The position numbers and the translations under genes are program-made. Positions 32,996-44,791 of a DNA stretch of 64,000 nt are shown here, in pieces (position 1 is the first letter of the stretch; the number at the start of each line of letters is the position of its first letter). The notes beneath the pieces were generated by a model that saw only the letters and a list, made by a program, of their open reading frames with translations, did no database searches and was not told where the DNA came from. The stretch is from Gracilaria vermiculophylla (Eukaryota; Rhodophyta; Florideophyceae; Gracilariales; Gracilariaceae), in assembly GCA_019155205.2 (NCBI GenBank), contig JAHNZQ020000004.1, forward strand, positions 895,251-959,250, written 5' to 3'.

Positions 32996-34235
32996 TCACG
33001 TGTATCCGTACCCGCTAAATGTGTCATTGCTGGCTTCCTTTTCCCTAATGGAATGGAGCATGCGGGAAATGCGCGGTTCGTGAAAATAGAAGAAAACCGC
33101 TGCGATTCCGAGATTCAGGAGCAGGCCTAACCCCAAGCTGCTGCCGACAAGAATACCAAGGGCAACGAGTAACCTGGTGGGTGTAGTCTCCCAAACTAAA
33201 AAAATGTGGTTAGAAGCAGTGCTTTGCTTTCCCATCGCAATGCACATGGCACAAAAACTTACCTGCAAAGACACCTGACAAACCAATGACGAGGGAACCC
33301 ACCAAAACGCCGTACAGTCTGGGAGGCAATGGGGTAAAGAGAATGTCAAACACAACCAGAAAGAGCAACACTCCAAGAAAGTAAGCGATTGGCGACCGGA
33401 CGAATTCTACGACGCCCTCGGGAGAAGCAGCGAACAAATAGTTGTTCAACAAAACGATCGGTGTCGCAAGAGTCACATGCGCTGCAATCTGAAACATGGC
33501 GCCGACGACCCTACAAAGCTGGTCAGTAACAGTGGTTAAGAGAAGGGCACAGTTGCGAATAATGACGTACCATAAAATTTCGCTTTCCTTCCACAATGGG
33601 AATCTTTTCGAGTAGAATGAGAACAAAGCCAAGGAAATGGTGATTTCTTTCATGACAATGACTGTGAACGCGCTTGCAACAATCAAGGACGCTGAGGTCA
33701 CTCCGTGAACAAAAGAGAAAACAAGCGCTGTCAAAGATAGGGATAAAAGCATTATTCGCCAGGTGACATACACATAGCGGTTCATGACAGTGCTCTGTGT
33801 GACGCAGGCCCATGGCAAAGTAATGGATCCCGAGGAGCTGCTGATAAACGGACAACAACTGTCGTCACGGCGTGGGGTTTGTTGAGCTGAGCGTTCGCGA
33901 TCAATGCGCATTTCCTCGGGAATAGGCATACTCAGTACGGCCTCATCATCGAAGCCGACATCAAAGCTGGACGGCTTTGGCTGCGGCGGCAAGCTGCAAG
34001 TGGTGGGCAGGCGACTGGGCTTCGAAAGACGTCTTGGAGGTTCGCGGTGTCGATATCCGTATGAGCCATCCGGGGCGAAATCGTGACCCTTGTAACCGAG
34101 CGGATTGACGCCTCCTCCGTAGTTGTTAAACATGTGGGCATATTCTTCCGCCGTGGATTTACCGAAGGCAAAGACTGAACGAACGCGTATTGGCTCTGGC
34201 AGAGGTGCATCTTTGCGGGTTGGAGTGGAAGCCAT
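32996..34235 (-). CDS. Multi-pass membrane protein of unknown family
   Basis: Two exons, 34235-33263 and 33195-32996, with a 67-nt intron (GTAAGT, branch CTAAC at 33213-33209, TTTAG). The product is 390 residues. The first 140 are hydrophilic, with Pro/Arg-rich stretches. About six hydrophobic helices follow, the last one extending across the splice junction. The end is a short cytosolic tail with HEPRISRML. No catalytic motif or transporter signature was recognised. Its start is divergent from the telobox gene. It is clearly a gene, because the intron restores a hydrophobic segment in frame, but the function is unknown. Confidence 0.75.
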
Positions 34236-35048
34236 GCTTCAAGTAATGACGATTTCACCAGGCATGCAGAACGACCGCAGCTGATGGTATGGTGCATTGA
34301 GGAAGAATGATGGTTGAGGGCCGGACGTTTAAGTGCAAAACTGCGATTGGGACTGAAGTGTGACATGAGCGAGGACGACTGTGGAGGCGGTTGTTGAATG
34401 GAGCATCACTGTGGGCGGCATGGGCTGCGCGGATGAATTGGAAGTGAATTGACATGGCTGAGAAAAAGGCTCTGTCTCGGGGATGGGTGGACGCTGTCGG
34501 TATAGAGAAGACGCGCTGGACGCGTTCGCTGCGGATCTTTTCGCAGAGATGGACGCGATTGCCAGTGGGGAAGGGGCTCGCGTGGCTGTGCGGCTGGGGG
34601 CACCGCGCCCTCAGCCCTTGACTGTACTCCGCTGCACACCGCGCAGTATGCAGCCCAGGCACGTGCGCAACGGCAATTATTGCACGCCTTACGAAATTGC
34701 TGGCCGGCAGCGCACTGAGATACGATTTGGAGCGCGAGCTCCCGCGCGGAATGAACGCAGACGCCAATTCTATTCGGATATTTTCAATCTGTGCACGTGT
34801 GTGTCGCCCATTGGGCACGGGAGCAGCGAGATAAATCCTGCGTCAGATTTCGATAGCGACTGCAGCCGCCCGAAGTCCGCACGATCGCTGCCGGCGATCA
34901 GCCAGCATACGGTGCACCACCAGTGCCCACCTTCGCACGATTCACATCCGGACTGCCCGCGACGTCCACTCGTATCGCCGCAATCTTCCGCCCTCTTCAG
35001 CTTACTCCCCGCCCTTCCCTCCTTCCCCGCCCCGCCCGCTTGGCCGCC
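34236..35048. promoter_or_regulatory. Intergenic region between divergent genes
   Basis: 813 bases. Short open frames on both strands were judged spurious. It presumably contains both promoters. The 80 bases before 35049 are strongly C/T-rich, like other leaders in this window. Confidence 0.45.
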
Positions 35049-36134
35049 ATGCATGCCAAGCCCGCGCGCACGCGCAGGAGGGCGCGCGTCTCCACGCGTC
35101 GAAAGACAGTGAGATGGTCTACGCGCGAGGTCGACGCGCTTCTTGCCGGCGTTCGCGCCCACGGCGTGGGCAAGTGGGCGCGTATTCTTCGCCACTCTCC
35201 TGTTTTCAATGGTGTCAGAACCTCTGTCGATCTTAAGGACAAGTGGCGCAACCTTACCTCCCCCGTGCGTGCTGCAGCGCTCGCCGGCGAGACGCTCCCT
35301 ATTCCCGACCCCCCTGCCACACCGCCGGCTCAGCACTCCCCCCAACCAGACAGCTCCAGTCCTGTTTCTGCACTCCACACCATCGCCGAACCTACGATCG
35401 AGCAACAGCCGGCGGAGCACCCCGTCTCGACCTCGCCTTCCACCGATTCCCCGCCTTCCACCGTTCCGCTGTCCGATTTCCCTCCCGTCACTCCGGAACT
35501 TCTGACCACCCCGGCTTTCACCGCCCCTTCCATGAACCCGATCACCCCATACACAATTTCCCAGAGCTTCTATCACTCTGCGGCTACCATCGCCGCAGAT
35601 TACTGGCGGCGAGTTGCTCGTGATACAGTGTACGGAATTGGTCCGCACCCACCTATGTTTCCGTACGTCAAGCAAGATCATCTCATGCATAGTGATGAAT
35701 ACGATGATGACGATGACGACGACGATGACGACGAAGCCGTGCAGCAACCACTTTACAACCCCTATGTTGTTGCCGTCGCACAGATGTACGGGAGACTGGA
35801 ACCTGCATCTTTTGGGTGCGCCCTCTTCCCGATATCTGCTGACCAATATACTGCTGAAACTGAAACTCGCGATAAGGACGAGTGCATTGCTCGAGAGGCA
35901 GATTGTCCCAGTGAACCTCCAAACATGGACTCCAATGTTTCGTCCTCAGCCACTGGAATGAATATTGCCAGCGATGCTGACCAACCCAAGGCTCCCGTTG
36001 AGGACGCTGATGACACCACAGTTGAAGCAGCGCTGTTCGACGTGGAAGAGAGGAAGACCTCTACTTCTGGCGATTCTGATCAGTCTTTACTACATGACGA
36101 GCCACTGTATGATCCATTGACCACTTTGGGATGA
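35049..36134 (+). CDS. Telobox Myb/SANT DNA-binding protein
   Basis: A 361-residue protein with a single N-terminal Myb/SANT domain at about residues 21-70 (spaced Trp23, Trp43, Trp66). It ends in the telobox sequence VDLKDKWRNL (60-69), characteristic of double-strand telomere-repeat binding proteins (TRF, TRB/SMH, TRFL). The remainder is Pro/Ser/Thr-rich with an Asp run near residues 216-231 and an acidic tail. No TRF-homology or histone H1 domain is apparent. A role at telomeres or in transcription is inferred from the telobox. The ATG at 35049 is the first ATG; upstream codons are open but only from GTG. Confidence 0.8.
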   Translation: MHAKPARTRRRARVSTRRKTVRWSTREVDALLAGVRAHGVGKWARILRHSPVFNGVRTSVDLKDKWRNLTSPVRAAALAGETLPIPDPPATPPAQHSPQPDSSSPVSALHTIAEPTIEQQPAEHPVSTSPSTDSPPSTVPLSDFPPVTPELLTTPAFTAPSMNPITPYTISQSFYHSAATIAADYWRRVARDTVYGIGPHPPMFPYVKQDHLMHSDEYDDDDDDDDDDEAVQQPLYNPYVVAVAQMYGRLEPASFGCALFPISADQYTAETETRDKDECIAREADCPSEPPNMDSNVSSSATGMNIASDADQPKAPVEDADDTTVEAALFDVEERKTSTSGDSDQSLLHDEPLYDPLTTLG

Positions 36135-37944
36135 TCTCAATGAGCGCATTGTAGAGCATCCGTTTCAAAGCCACAGAAGCAGATCGTGAGTTGATTCAAT
36201 AACAATTGAAAGGCTAAAATGCCAATCAGCGTCTTGCCGCTGCTTTTGCGAGCCAAATGTCACTGATGGGTGAATCCATCCCTGACACGAGAGCTTTTAG
36301 ATTTCATCTGTGATTGGCGATGGGCTGGGGAAAATGAATGTTCACGCATACACACGAATGGACCAGCTCCAGAGGGATATGCGCACGTTCTACAATGCCT
36401 TTCACATTCAATGGGTTCTTTTCAGACGCATTTATCGATGATCATCTTCAGCGTTCCACCACGGGGAACGGAGACATAATCGGTTAACCCGCCTGAAGCG
36501 GCGGTAGCATGCAGCACGAAGTATATCAGTTTGATGTTACGGAGCAAATGCAGAGCGCATTATTGTTGATGCAGCCATGGTCATAGAGGAAGATGCATAT
36601 CATGTAGGGATTAGTACTCCTTCATGAAAGTATGCTCCATCTCTGTCGCATACTAGCTGTTGATAGGGGCAGCAAGGCTTGTTCTTGAAGCCTGCCTGCC
36701 ATTTACCCTTCATAAATCTAAATTAACCAAGTGGATGTGTTGAGAGGAATCAGACCCCAAAGAGAGCAGCTTCTGAAGCGCTCACCAAAAAGGTGAGTCT
36801 GACGTTGGTCGAGACGGTGTCGAAGTAATATGCACAACCCCGAAGGTGGGAAAACCGTAAACGTTCACCTGTTAGTGAGCGCTCTTGGGGTCTGTGCCGC
36901 ATTCGACCGAAAATTTGGCGTACGGCATACAGAGTTGATCAATTATTTGCAGCATGCAGTGTTCACCAATTATTTGCGGCACTACACTCTGAACCGTCAC
37001 AAAGCCGTGAATCATCCAAACTGAAAGTACTGATATTGGATTCGTGCCGTGGGGCGATTGCAAGGTATGTGTACTCATAGCGGGAATAATTGCTGATTGG
37101 CGAGGGTCATGAGCGCTGGAAAGTGGGTGTTTGCGTTTTTGGCGAACGGGATCACTCACCACGAACGTTGCAGGAAAAGATAAGCGGGTGGGGAGCGCCA
37201 GGGCGCGAGAAAAGATTAAGCTTGCGAGTGCCGAACAGCGGGCACCACTGAGTGAAAGTGCAGTCAACGTGGAACACAGCCCAAAGGCAAACCATACCTG
37301 AAGAGTTCTGAAGGACGACTACACGGTCCCCACTCGTGAAACTGGGCAAAAGCGGTGAAGGGCATAGCGACCATGATAGACCTCGCGCACGGCGCATGTG
37401 TGGATGCACGCGTGAGCGTGGACGCACGCGTGGATGCACACGGAGATGCACGCAAGCACGCGACAACAACAGTGTGCGAAGCGGTCACATACAGAATGGA
37501 GAGGTGGAAAGATTGGAAAGACACCGCATTTCAGTTATTCTTTCTCTTTCTCTCTGAGTTTGTATCTTTCACCCACTGGGTGAGTTTAAAAGGATAGAAG
37601 ATTGTATTATGGCAATCTACTGTGCTGAAGCGGCAACCCCGATGGCGCCGCAGCTGTTGTCCTTAACGACCGCACATTGAACCGACTCAAGTAGATCCGT
37701 TTGAGCATTTTCCCTGACGAATGTGCTTTAACTGCCGTTACCCTCAAGACTTTAAAATAAACAGAGCACATTGATAAACTTTCAAATAACACCTGTCTGA
37801 CGAGCAGTGGCTTGCCTGTTTTGACTGAGCACTCCTGGAGACCAACTCAGAAACCTGGATCCTGCGCAGTGTGCAACGATCACACGTTCTCCTACCTTCA
37901 TCCCTCATCTTCATCATCATCATGCTCGTCATGACCTATACACA
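36135..37944. other. Intergenic region
   Basis: 1.8 kb without a convincing gene. A stretch of imperfect GTGGATGCACGCGTGAGCG-like units lies near 37395-37460. No RNA gene recognised. Confidence 0.5.
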
Positions 37945-39096
37945 ATGACGTTCATCCATGTCGCGCTCAAATTTCCTTCTTCCCCTGCATCCCTGACCAA
38001 CCACGCCCTCCGGCCGGCAATCATGAGACGGAGGAAGCACGTCAAACCGCCCTTCGCCAGAAGCACAACCTCTGCCAGGCAACACAATTTTCTATCTCGA
38101 ATTCAGACAAATTGTGGAAGCGTATTCTTGCTCGGAATCATCTGTTTCATATCTGCTGCCGTGTACGTCTTTCAATCGCAACGCGTAATGAGCAAACTCA
38201 AATCTTCCACCCGCCACTTTTCTCGCGTGCACTCTTTAAGCAATCCTTCCACCTCCTTCTCGGCCCCGCCCAAGCATGGAATGGCTCCAGTTTTCCATGC
38301 CAGGGTAGTGAAGCAATTTGATCATGATCTTAATGCGTTTACCCAAGGCTTGGTATGCTTTGGTGGCCAAATGTACGAATCTACGGGCATGTACGGTGCT
38401 TCCAGCCTCCGCAAAGTTGATGTTGCCACGGGCAAGCTTCTCGATCTCCATCAGTTGGAACCCAATGATTTTGGGGAAGGCTTAGCCGTTGTCGGGAAAG
38501 ACGGCTCTCTGCTAATGCAAGCTTTATGGAAGGTGGGCAGGGGGTACGTTTATGATAGAAACACACTCCATCGCCTGTTTGCCTTTTCGTTTGCAGGTGA
38601 TGCATGGGGGCTGGCTACTCTCCCTGAAAATCGTAATCAAGTATACATGAGTGATGGTACATCAGCCATTAGAGTTTTCCATCTGGACGGAAGCTCGTTT
38701 AGCTTAAAGCGCACGTTCACTGTGTTCGATGGACCCAAAAAAGTCGGTCTGCTCAACGAATTGGAGTTTGTTGGAAAAGAATTATGGGCAAACGTTTGGA
38801 TGTCCGATTTCATTGCTCGGATAGATCCCGAAAAAGGCCAAGTCAACAGTTGGATTGACCTCAGGGGACTTCTTCGTGAGAGCGCCGTACCTAAAGGCCA
38901 CACTATTGATGTCCTCAACGGAATTGCCTTCGACGACGCCTCGTCTTCCGTGTATGTCACCGGCAAATATTGGCCCAAACTCTTCTCAATTGATATCAGC
39001 GGCGACTACGTTGCGGACAATATTACGGATGTCACAAACGCTTTTTTTCTGAATCCGGAGCAAGTAGAGTACGTTCATAAACACGTGATTGTATGA
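37945..39096 (+). CDS. Plant-type glutaminyl-peptide cyclotransferase
   Basis: A 383-residue single-exon enzyme that forms N-terminal pyroglutamate from Gln on secretory proteins. The N-terminus is basic with one membrane segment at about residues 58-76, suggesting a type II ER/Golgi anchor. The rest matches the beta-propeller Glu_cyclase_2 family: FDHDLNAFTQGLV near the start of the lumenal part, YESTGMYG, the LNELEFV segment, ANVW and the conserved LNGIAFD. This type is found in plants, red algae and some bacteria and is unrelated to the animal zinc enzyme. An alternative start is Met27. Confidence 0.88.
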   Translation: MTFIHVALKFPSSPASLTNHALRPAIMRRRKHVKPPFARSTTSARQHNFLSRIQTNCGSVFLLGIICFISAAVYVFQSQRVMSKLKSSTRHFSRVHSLSNPSTSFSAPPKHGMAPVFHARVVKQFDHDLNAFTQGLVCFGGQMYESTGMYGASSLRKVDVATGKLLDLHQLEPNDFGEGLAVVGKDGSLLMQALWKVGRGYVYDRNTLHRLFAFSFAGDAWGLATLPENRNQVYMSDGTSAIRVFHLDGSSFSLKRTFTVFDGPKKVGLLNELEFVGKELWANVWMSDFIARIDPEKGQVNSWIDLRGLLRESAVPKGHTIDVLNGIAFDDASSSVYVTGKYWPKLFSIDISGDYVADNITDVTNAFFLNPEQVEYVHKHVIV

Positions 39097-39586
39097 GGGA
39101 AACTCGATTTGCTGTTCCGTCTCCACCTCAGTGGGGTTCCGTCAATGTGTTCTCAACCATAACGCAGCCCGTCAAATGGGTGTTTTCATCAAAGCGGGCT
39201 CGGTCTATACAAGGAGTTCGTCCATTGTTCGTACATGCCAATGCAATGAAACGAGCCCCACTCTGACTAACTTCACGGAATTAATTTTCCTGAAGTCTTC
39301 ACACATTCACAAGTGATGATATATGAACGTGGCTTTCACGCGTGAGAAACATGCAAAGACATCATTTGAGCTTCACGTGGGGATAAACAAGGTGCTGCCG
39401 CCTATCGTCTCGCTTCGAGTGATTAGAATTAGCCCCTTGGCTTTGCTCGGCGTCCCTTGAATGCAGGAAGGAAAACTTGACCACTTTGCAGAAACTCTGA
39501 GAAGGCGACAGAAAACAATTCACCCGAACACCACTTTCTTTAAAATGTATTGGTATTACGGCTAAAGTATTATCAAATTGAAACTT
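39097..39586. other. Intergenic region between converging genes
   Basis: 490 bases; 3' flanks of the cyclase and HEMF. Nothing recognisable. Confidence 0.5.
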
Positions 39587-40729
39587 CTAAACCCAATCTT
39601 TTGGATTCTTCATAAACTCCAAACTTTGGGCCTCCCATGATCCCGGCTCTGGCTTATGATCGTATTCCCATCGCGCCGTCAGCGGAAGAGACATGAGGAT
39701 ACTCTCGATTCGACCACCAGTCTTCAATCCGAAAACTGTGCCTCGGTCATAGACCAGATTGTATTCGACATATCTGGCTCTTCGAAGTTGCTGCCATTTT
39801 TTTTGTTCCTCTGTATATTCCGAGTCCTTTCGGGATTCCACTATCGGTAAATAAGCCTTGCAAACCTGAGATGCACAATCCTCGCTAAACTTGAATATTT
39901 CGCCAGCATCTCTGTCATTGAGGTCATCAAAGAATATACCTCCGAGACCTCTACGCTCCCCTCGATGTTTGATTAGAAAGTAGTCATCACACCATTTTTT
40001 AAACTTTGGGTAGTATTCCGGGTCATGACGGTCACAACAGGACTTCAGCGTAGAATGGAAATGCTTGACGTCTTCTTCAAAAACATAGGAAGGCGTAAGA
40101 TCTGTGCCGCCGCCAAACCACCATAGCCCCCGATCGGTTTCAAAGTATCTATAATTGAAGTGCATTGTGGGAGCCATTGGATTCCATGGATGCATGACAG
40201 ATGAGACTCCAGCGGCAAAGAATGGCACTGGCTCACCAGGCTTATAACCGACATCCCGGGTGACTCCTCTCGCGCTAGCGGCAGCTACAGCTTCAGGCGG
40301 CATAGTGCCATACACGACCGATACATTGACACCTGCCTTCTCAAACACATTTCCGTTCTGCATTACGCGTGAGATTCCACCGCCGCCATTTTCTCGAATC
40401 CATGAATCCTCGTGGAACTTGCTGCCATCCAGTGCTTCGACTTGGGCGCATATGTCATCCTGAGCAGTTCTAATCATCTTTTCGAACCGTGATCTCATTG
40501 ATTCGTCCCCGTGACTTTCATCCGATCGAACAAGTGTTTCGGGCTTCTCCGCGACAGGAACATGATCGGTGAAACTTGGACCAGCAGACATGCGGGGAGG
40601 AGATGGAAGAACCGGCGAAAAGCGTTGACGAGCAATGGAAAAATTCGCTCTTCTCTTACAGTGTTGGCCTTGAAAAGCAGAGGGCAACAGGAAAACTGTC
40701 GTCACCGGGATGAAGGCATAATCAGACAT
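39587..40729 (-). CDS. HEMF: Oxygen-dependent coproporphyrinogen III oxidase, plastid
   Basis: Converts coproporphyrinogen III to protoporphyrinogen IX in heme and chlorophyll synthesis, using O2. A 380-residue single exon. The catalytic domain begins near residue 75 and shows the family landmarks: [10 protein letters not shown], the VSVVYG block, [61 protein letters not shown] and [10 protein letters not shown]. The first 45 residues are rich in Ser/Arg and hydrophobic residues with few acids, consistent with a plastid transit peptide. No intron. Confidence 0.95.
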   Translation of the reverse strand: MSDYAFIPVTTVFLLPSAFQGQHCKRRANFSIARQRFSPVLPSPPRMSAGPSFTDHVPVAEKPETLVRSDESHGDESMRSRFEKMIRTAQDDICAQVEALDGSKFHEDSWIRENGGGGISRVMQNGNVFEKAGVNVSVVYGTMPPEAVAAASARGVTRDVGYKPGEPVPFFAAGVSSVMHPWNPMAPTMHFNYRYFETDRGLWWFGGGTDLTPSYVFEEDVKHFHSTLKSCCDRHDPEYYPKFKKWCDDYFLIKHRGERRGLGGIFFDDLNDRDAGEIFKFSEDCASQVCKAYLPIVESRKDSEYTEEQKKWQQLRRARYVEYNLVYDRGTVFGLKTGGRIESILMSLPLTARWEYDHKPEPGSWEAQSLEFMKNPKDWV

Positions 40730-41281
40730 GCTTTGGACGTCTTTCCGGGGAAGAATGGTGACGGTTGATGAAGAAGTATCTTCGCCGAAAAGGCAAGGAT
40801 GCTATTATTGTTCGCTCCCCAACCTGCTTAACGAATGAACACGAGCGCCTTCTGTTGAGATTGTCGCGCTGTTGAACGGGAGGGTGAGGTGCAAGCTACA
40901 TGAAGCGGAGTATCGTAGTTCTTGATCCTACTCAATCTGATCTCATTTGTGCCCCAGTCCTGTGCCCCTGTAGTGCGATTGGCAATATGCCAGATTTTAC
41001 GGTATAACAAAATACGCCAGGATATTTCGAGAAGCGCTCTTTGGTGCTGTAAGACTGCAGAAGCCTTTCGCGGGAGGTTTTACGACGAAAAGCGCTAAAG
41101 TAAATAACTGATTGTAAAGATGCTTGAAAATAGGAAAACGTTTAAAGGGGTCAGGGCCAAAGCAACGGAGCTTCGAAGTTCTTCCAGCGAAACATACTGT
41201 TCCGAAGGTGTAACCACATGTTCGCTACCGTATGCGCACTTGCCTTAAAGTCGTGCGAACCGTGATAGAGCGACCACAGGC
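40730..41281. other. Intergenic region
   Basis: 552 bases between the HEMF start and the RPB11 stop. No gene seen; it should include the HEMF promoter. Confidence 0.5.
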
Positions 41282-41705
41282 CTACTGTTTACGTTTTGCC
41301 AACTCGGTCAGGCGCGAGATTTCCGAAGATAAGTCCATGAGTGCGACACGAACAGCTTCAGGTGGCAGGTACTTGCCAGCCCTTGTAGTGCTGGACGTTT
41401 GAACCCTCAGCTCTATGTGATGGTCCAGGGGATGTGGATGTTTGTAACCGACGAACACCACGTCTGGATCCCGCAATAATTGCATTCGCAGTAAGTTGGC
41501 GAGCGTGTGATCTTCTCGTTCAAGTCTGAAAACCCCGCAGTTTTCAATTTTAGTGTCGGCCGTGTAGGTGACTCTGTTGAAAACGAAACAAACGTTAGCA
41601 TTCGCGCAGTAAAACCTTCTTCGCGAGAGCACTGTGTACATGAACGAACTTTTCGACCCCTTCCGGTAGGACCCATGATTCAAAATGTTCGGGTGCGTTC
41701 GTCAT
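41282..41705 (-). CDS. RPB11: RNA polymerase II subunit RPB11
   Basis: Small subunit that pairs with RPB3 in the Pol II assembly platform. Two exons, 41705-41650 and 41573-41282, with a 76-nt intron (donor GTTCGT, branch CTAAC, acceptor TTCAACAG), give 115 residues, the normal length. The first exon is only 18 codons plus two bases (MTNAPEHFESWVLPEGVEK) and the splice regenerates the Lys-Val junction before TYTADTKI. The family core is clear: REDHTLANLLRMQLLRDPDV and GYKHPHPLDH. The C-terminal helix ends in AKRKQ. The closely related AC19 subunit of Pol I/III is less likely because the N-terminus matches RPB11. Confidence 0.93.
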
Positions 41706-42045
41706 CCTGATGTGCGAAAGGGTGCAACTGCAACCGCTGCTTGTACTTGATTCGCAAGCTGACTGTGCAGCGTTCTCCTATTATAAGAGACAAAAAGACT
41801 TCTTCGGCTGAGTACAATTTCTTTTCCCTGAAAGCAGCTCGCCGAACGACAAAAACTGCTTCCTGGTTTCCTTCCTGGGTGGTGAAATGCAATGGAAAAC
41901 AATTAAGTCAATGAAGGCGTCGGTCAAATTTTGCGTTACAGACTTTTGTATATTTTCCTTGATGGCAGCGTGTCCGCCTTGTGCAGTTTTTGCGCAAATA
42001 CATGAAAAGAATTCAAATTTGTGAAAATGGATTTACTTTAGGGAA
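41706..42045. promoter_or_regulatory. Shared upstream region of RPB11 and CHMP7
   Basis: 340 bases between divergent starts. No TATA box assigned. Open frames reading into it are only extensions of RPB11 shadow frames. Confidence 0.45.
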
Positions 42046-43830
42046 ATGGCTGTTGCGCTCTTCTCCTGCGACTGCTGGACGTCTCTACTAGCGGTCGCTA
42101 CCATCGCACTTCACCACACCATCTTCGCTCGCCGTCTTACACGGCCACATCTAACCAGGCACGAGCTTCTCACTCTTTGGAGCTTATTTCGCCAACTTTT
42201 ACAAGAGAAAAGCTCTCCATCAGCCAGTGACTATAGTCTGCGCAGGTCAAATTCATTCTCTGTTGTAATGGTTACGGCAGACTCATGGAGCGTTACCAGC
42301 CTGCCGTCTTTCAAGACAAGAAGTGCAGAAGAAATTGACGTTCTCTGGTCAGCGGATTTGCCGTCATACAGAGACGAGAATCCAGTATGTTTCTAATTGT
42401 TGTTCGGTACAGTGGTATTTATTGATTTGCTTCGATGAAGTACTAACTGTAACTTTTCGCCATCTTAACAGGGGTTATGGGATGCGATGATCGGCTTCTT
42501 TGAAGATGCTGTAGTTTCTTCTTGCAGTCGTCCTGGGAAGCTCGTCGTCACTCCAGTACGTAAGCCAAGGTCCAGATATGGCCGTCTAAATTAATCTGAA
42601 ATGATTTGAAGCCGAAAACTAACCTTAGGTTCCAAACTGTTTAATGTTATATTTATTCGCTGATGATAGAGGGAGCTATTGAAACAACTGAAGCACAAAG
42701 GAAGAGAACCTTCTTCAGGACTGCGCATCATGCGTGAACTTTTTCAAAGGGGAGATATCATTAGCGCAAGCACGCTAAAGCCGCCGTCTAAGCAGTCTAC
42801 AAGCCAATCAGGATATACATTGAGTTCGCTTAAGCAATCAATAGGCAGCTATTTTTGGGGTTCGAAAAAGTCGGACGCACCTGGTCTTGATGACCCAATT
42901 GTTCCAGTGGCAGCGCTCAAAGCCGCCGCTGCTCGCCTTTCTACTTACTCTGAAGGTCCAATGGCTTCAACTGAAATTCATACGGTTAAGAGCTTAGCAT
43001 CTGCAGTGACAGAGCGCAACACACGGGATGCGGAAGCTATAATATCATATCTCGTGTCTAGAAACGAAGCAGTACCTTTATATACTGAACCGTCTGCGGA
43101 ACATCCCGAGCCCGTGCTAGGTGTAAAGTTTGGAAAGCAAAAAGTTAATCCGAGCGACAAAGGAGTCTTAAGAACCAAGGCGGCACTTGAGCAAATGGAG
43201 CAACAATCGTCGCATTTGGAGAGAGCCATTGCAAAGGAAATAGAAGCGGCAACGTTGGCGGCAAAGAGTGGGAAGAAGGCAGAAGCTCTTGTTCGGCTGA
43301 GAAAGAAGAAAGTATTGGAAGCGAAGCTCACAGGAGCTCGTTCTGCTGCCACAAAGCTTTCCGATGTATTACTAGCCGTCGATGAAGCGGAGTCGAACAA
43401 AGAAGCAGTTTTAGCCCTAGAAACAGGAATGGAATCACTTAAGCTAGTTAACCAGAATGGTGTGACTGCAAACAGAGTGGATACTGTTGCGTCAGATTTC
43501 AAGGAATTAATGGAAGATCAGACAGATGTTCGACTGGCCCTCGAGCAACTCTCACGGGAGTCTGCAGCAGATGATGCCGTCTTAGAAGAAGAGCTCGAAC
43601 AACTTATATCCGGAGAAAAGCCAGGTGAAGCAGATGTCAATAAACTGTCCAAGAAGACGTTGGCTGATGAAGCAGAGGAAGAATTGGCGCAACTCTTGGC
43701 GCAGCTTCCTGCTCCCAGCAGTGAAGCTGTTCCGGACCCACACAAAGTGCCTGTGGCTGGTGGTTCTGCTGCGGGAGAAGCTCAGAAAAGTCAAGACGCG
43801 CAGGTTGAAGCAAACATCCCCGAATCGTAA
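42046..43830 (+). CDS. CHMP7: ESCRT-III protein CHMP7 (Snf7 family)
   Basis: Nuclear-envelope and endosomal ESCRT-III subunit. Three exons, 42046-42384, 42472-42555 and 42670-43830, all phase 0, with introns of 87 nt (containing a perfect TACTAAC) and 114 nt (CTAAC). The product is 527 residues. The N-terminal half forms the winged-helix region typical of CHMP7. The Snf7 coiled-coil domain covers about residues 300-480 (LRTKAALEQMEQQ onward), followed by an Ala/Pro tail. The stop TAA lies inside a GTAAGT at 43827-43832. If that site were used with the AG at 43900-43901, the protein would gain about 45 residues and end at 44037. Confidence 0.87.
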
Positions 43831-44791
43831 GTGCCTGATCAAGAAGTGCAGCCTTTTTTTTAATGTATTTTTGCTTTCGAGCTATATAACTTCTTATTCA
43901 GCCGTTCTCGTGGTAAAGTAGCATGCCAGCATCCGAAAAAGAAAGTGGAGGCCGATCGCTACTTCTCACACGTACTGATTGGGCGAGGACGACGAATTGC
44001 TATTTTGCGTGCTTGTATATGTTATGCTCGGCGCTAGTACATGTCACAAGCTGGGGACGAAACCGAAGATGACATCTGAGGCTGTGATTCATAAGGTCCC
44101 ATGCAACTTCGATGAGCGAGTTGAATTGAATTGTTGAAGTTCTGCGGACTGCCGTTTTAGGGATGTGAACGTGTCTGAACTCGGTTTGATATCCTTCTCA
44201 CCTAAAAATTAGCTGCCAACACGGTTCGATTGTATTGTCTAGTCTAGGGCTACAAGGTTGCCACACAGTGTACGTCTATAAATTTCTTTCTCGCGAGCCC
44301 GTAACGAAACAGAACGTCGAATGTGTTTTACAGACAAGTGAGGAAGTTTTCTATATCTAATGCAGACGGTCCGTTGGTACGACACTATCTGTAGCGCAGC
44401 AGTGCAGTTGCGGCGATGGAGTAGCGGTCCTACGTTAAGTACCATTTAAGGTTTGGGGACTGGCGAGGTGTTGCGGTTAGTGGACTGTACTGTTAAACTA
44501 ATTATTAAAAAATGGAAAGCAGCCAGGTAGGAGTTACAGAGATGCATCGGGTTAGACTCCTATTGGACTCGGGAACTTCGCGTGTTAATCTGTTTGTCGC
44601 AAGTGAGCTGTTACAGGTCAGCAGAATATGCATGAAGTTTGCAGCGAAGAGCCTTTGTTCATTCTGCACATGCTTCGTTATTAATGCCACGCACTCAAGC
44701 TTCAAGTCTGCATTGGAACATCTTTAGGGGTTTTGATCGACTTGTGCTCCACATCTCTGAAGTTTTGGACAAGCGACTGAGCCACATCACC
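43831..44791. other. Intergenic region
   Basis: About 960 bases between CHMP7 and the aminotransferase. The first 200 may be CHMP7 3' UTR or an alternative last exon. A short open frame from the ATG at 44512 ends at 44727 and looks unrelated to the downstream gene. Confidence 0.45.

Noticed and set aside
44512..44727. 71-codon frame upstream of the class IV aminotransferase
   Set aside because: Different frame from the enzyme, no family resemblance; at most an upstream ORF.
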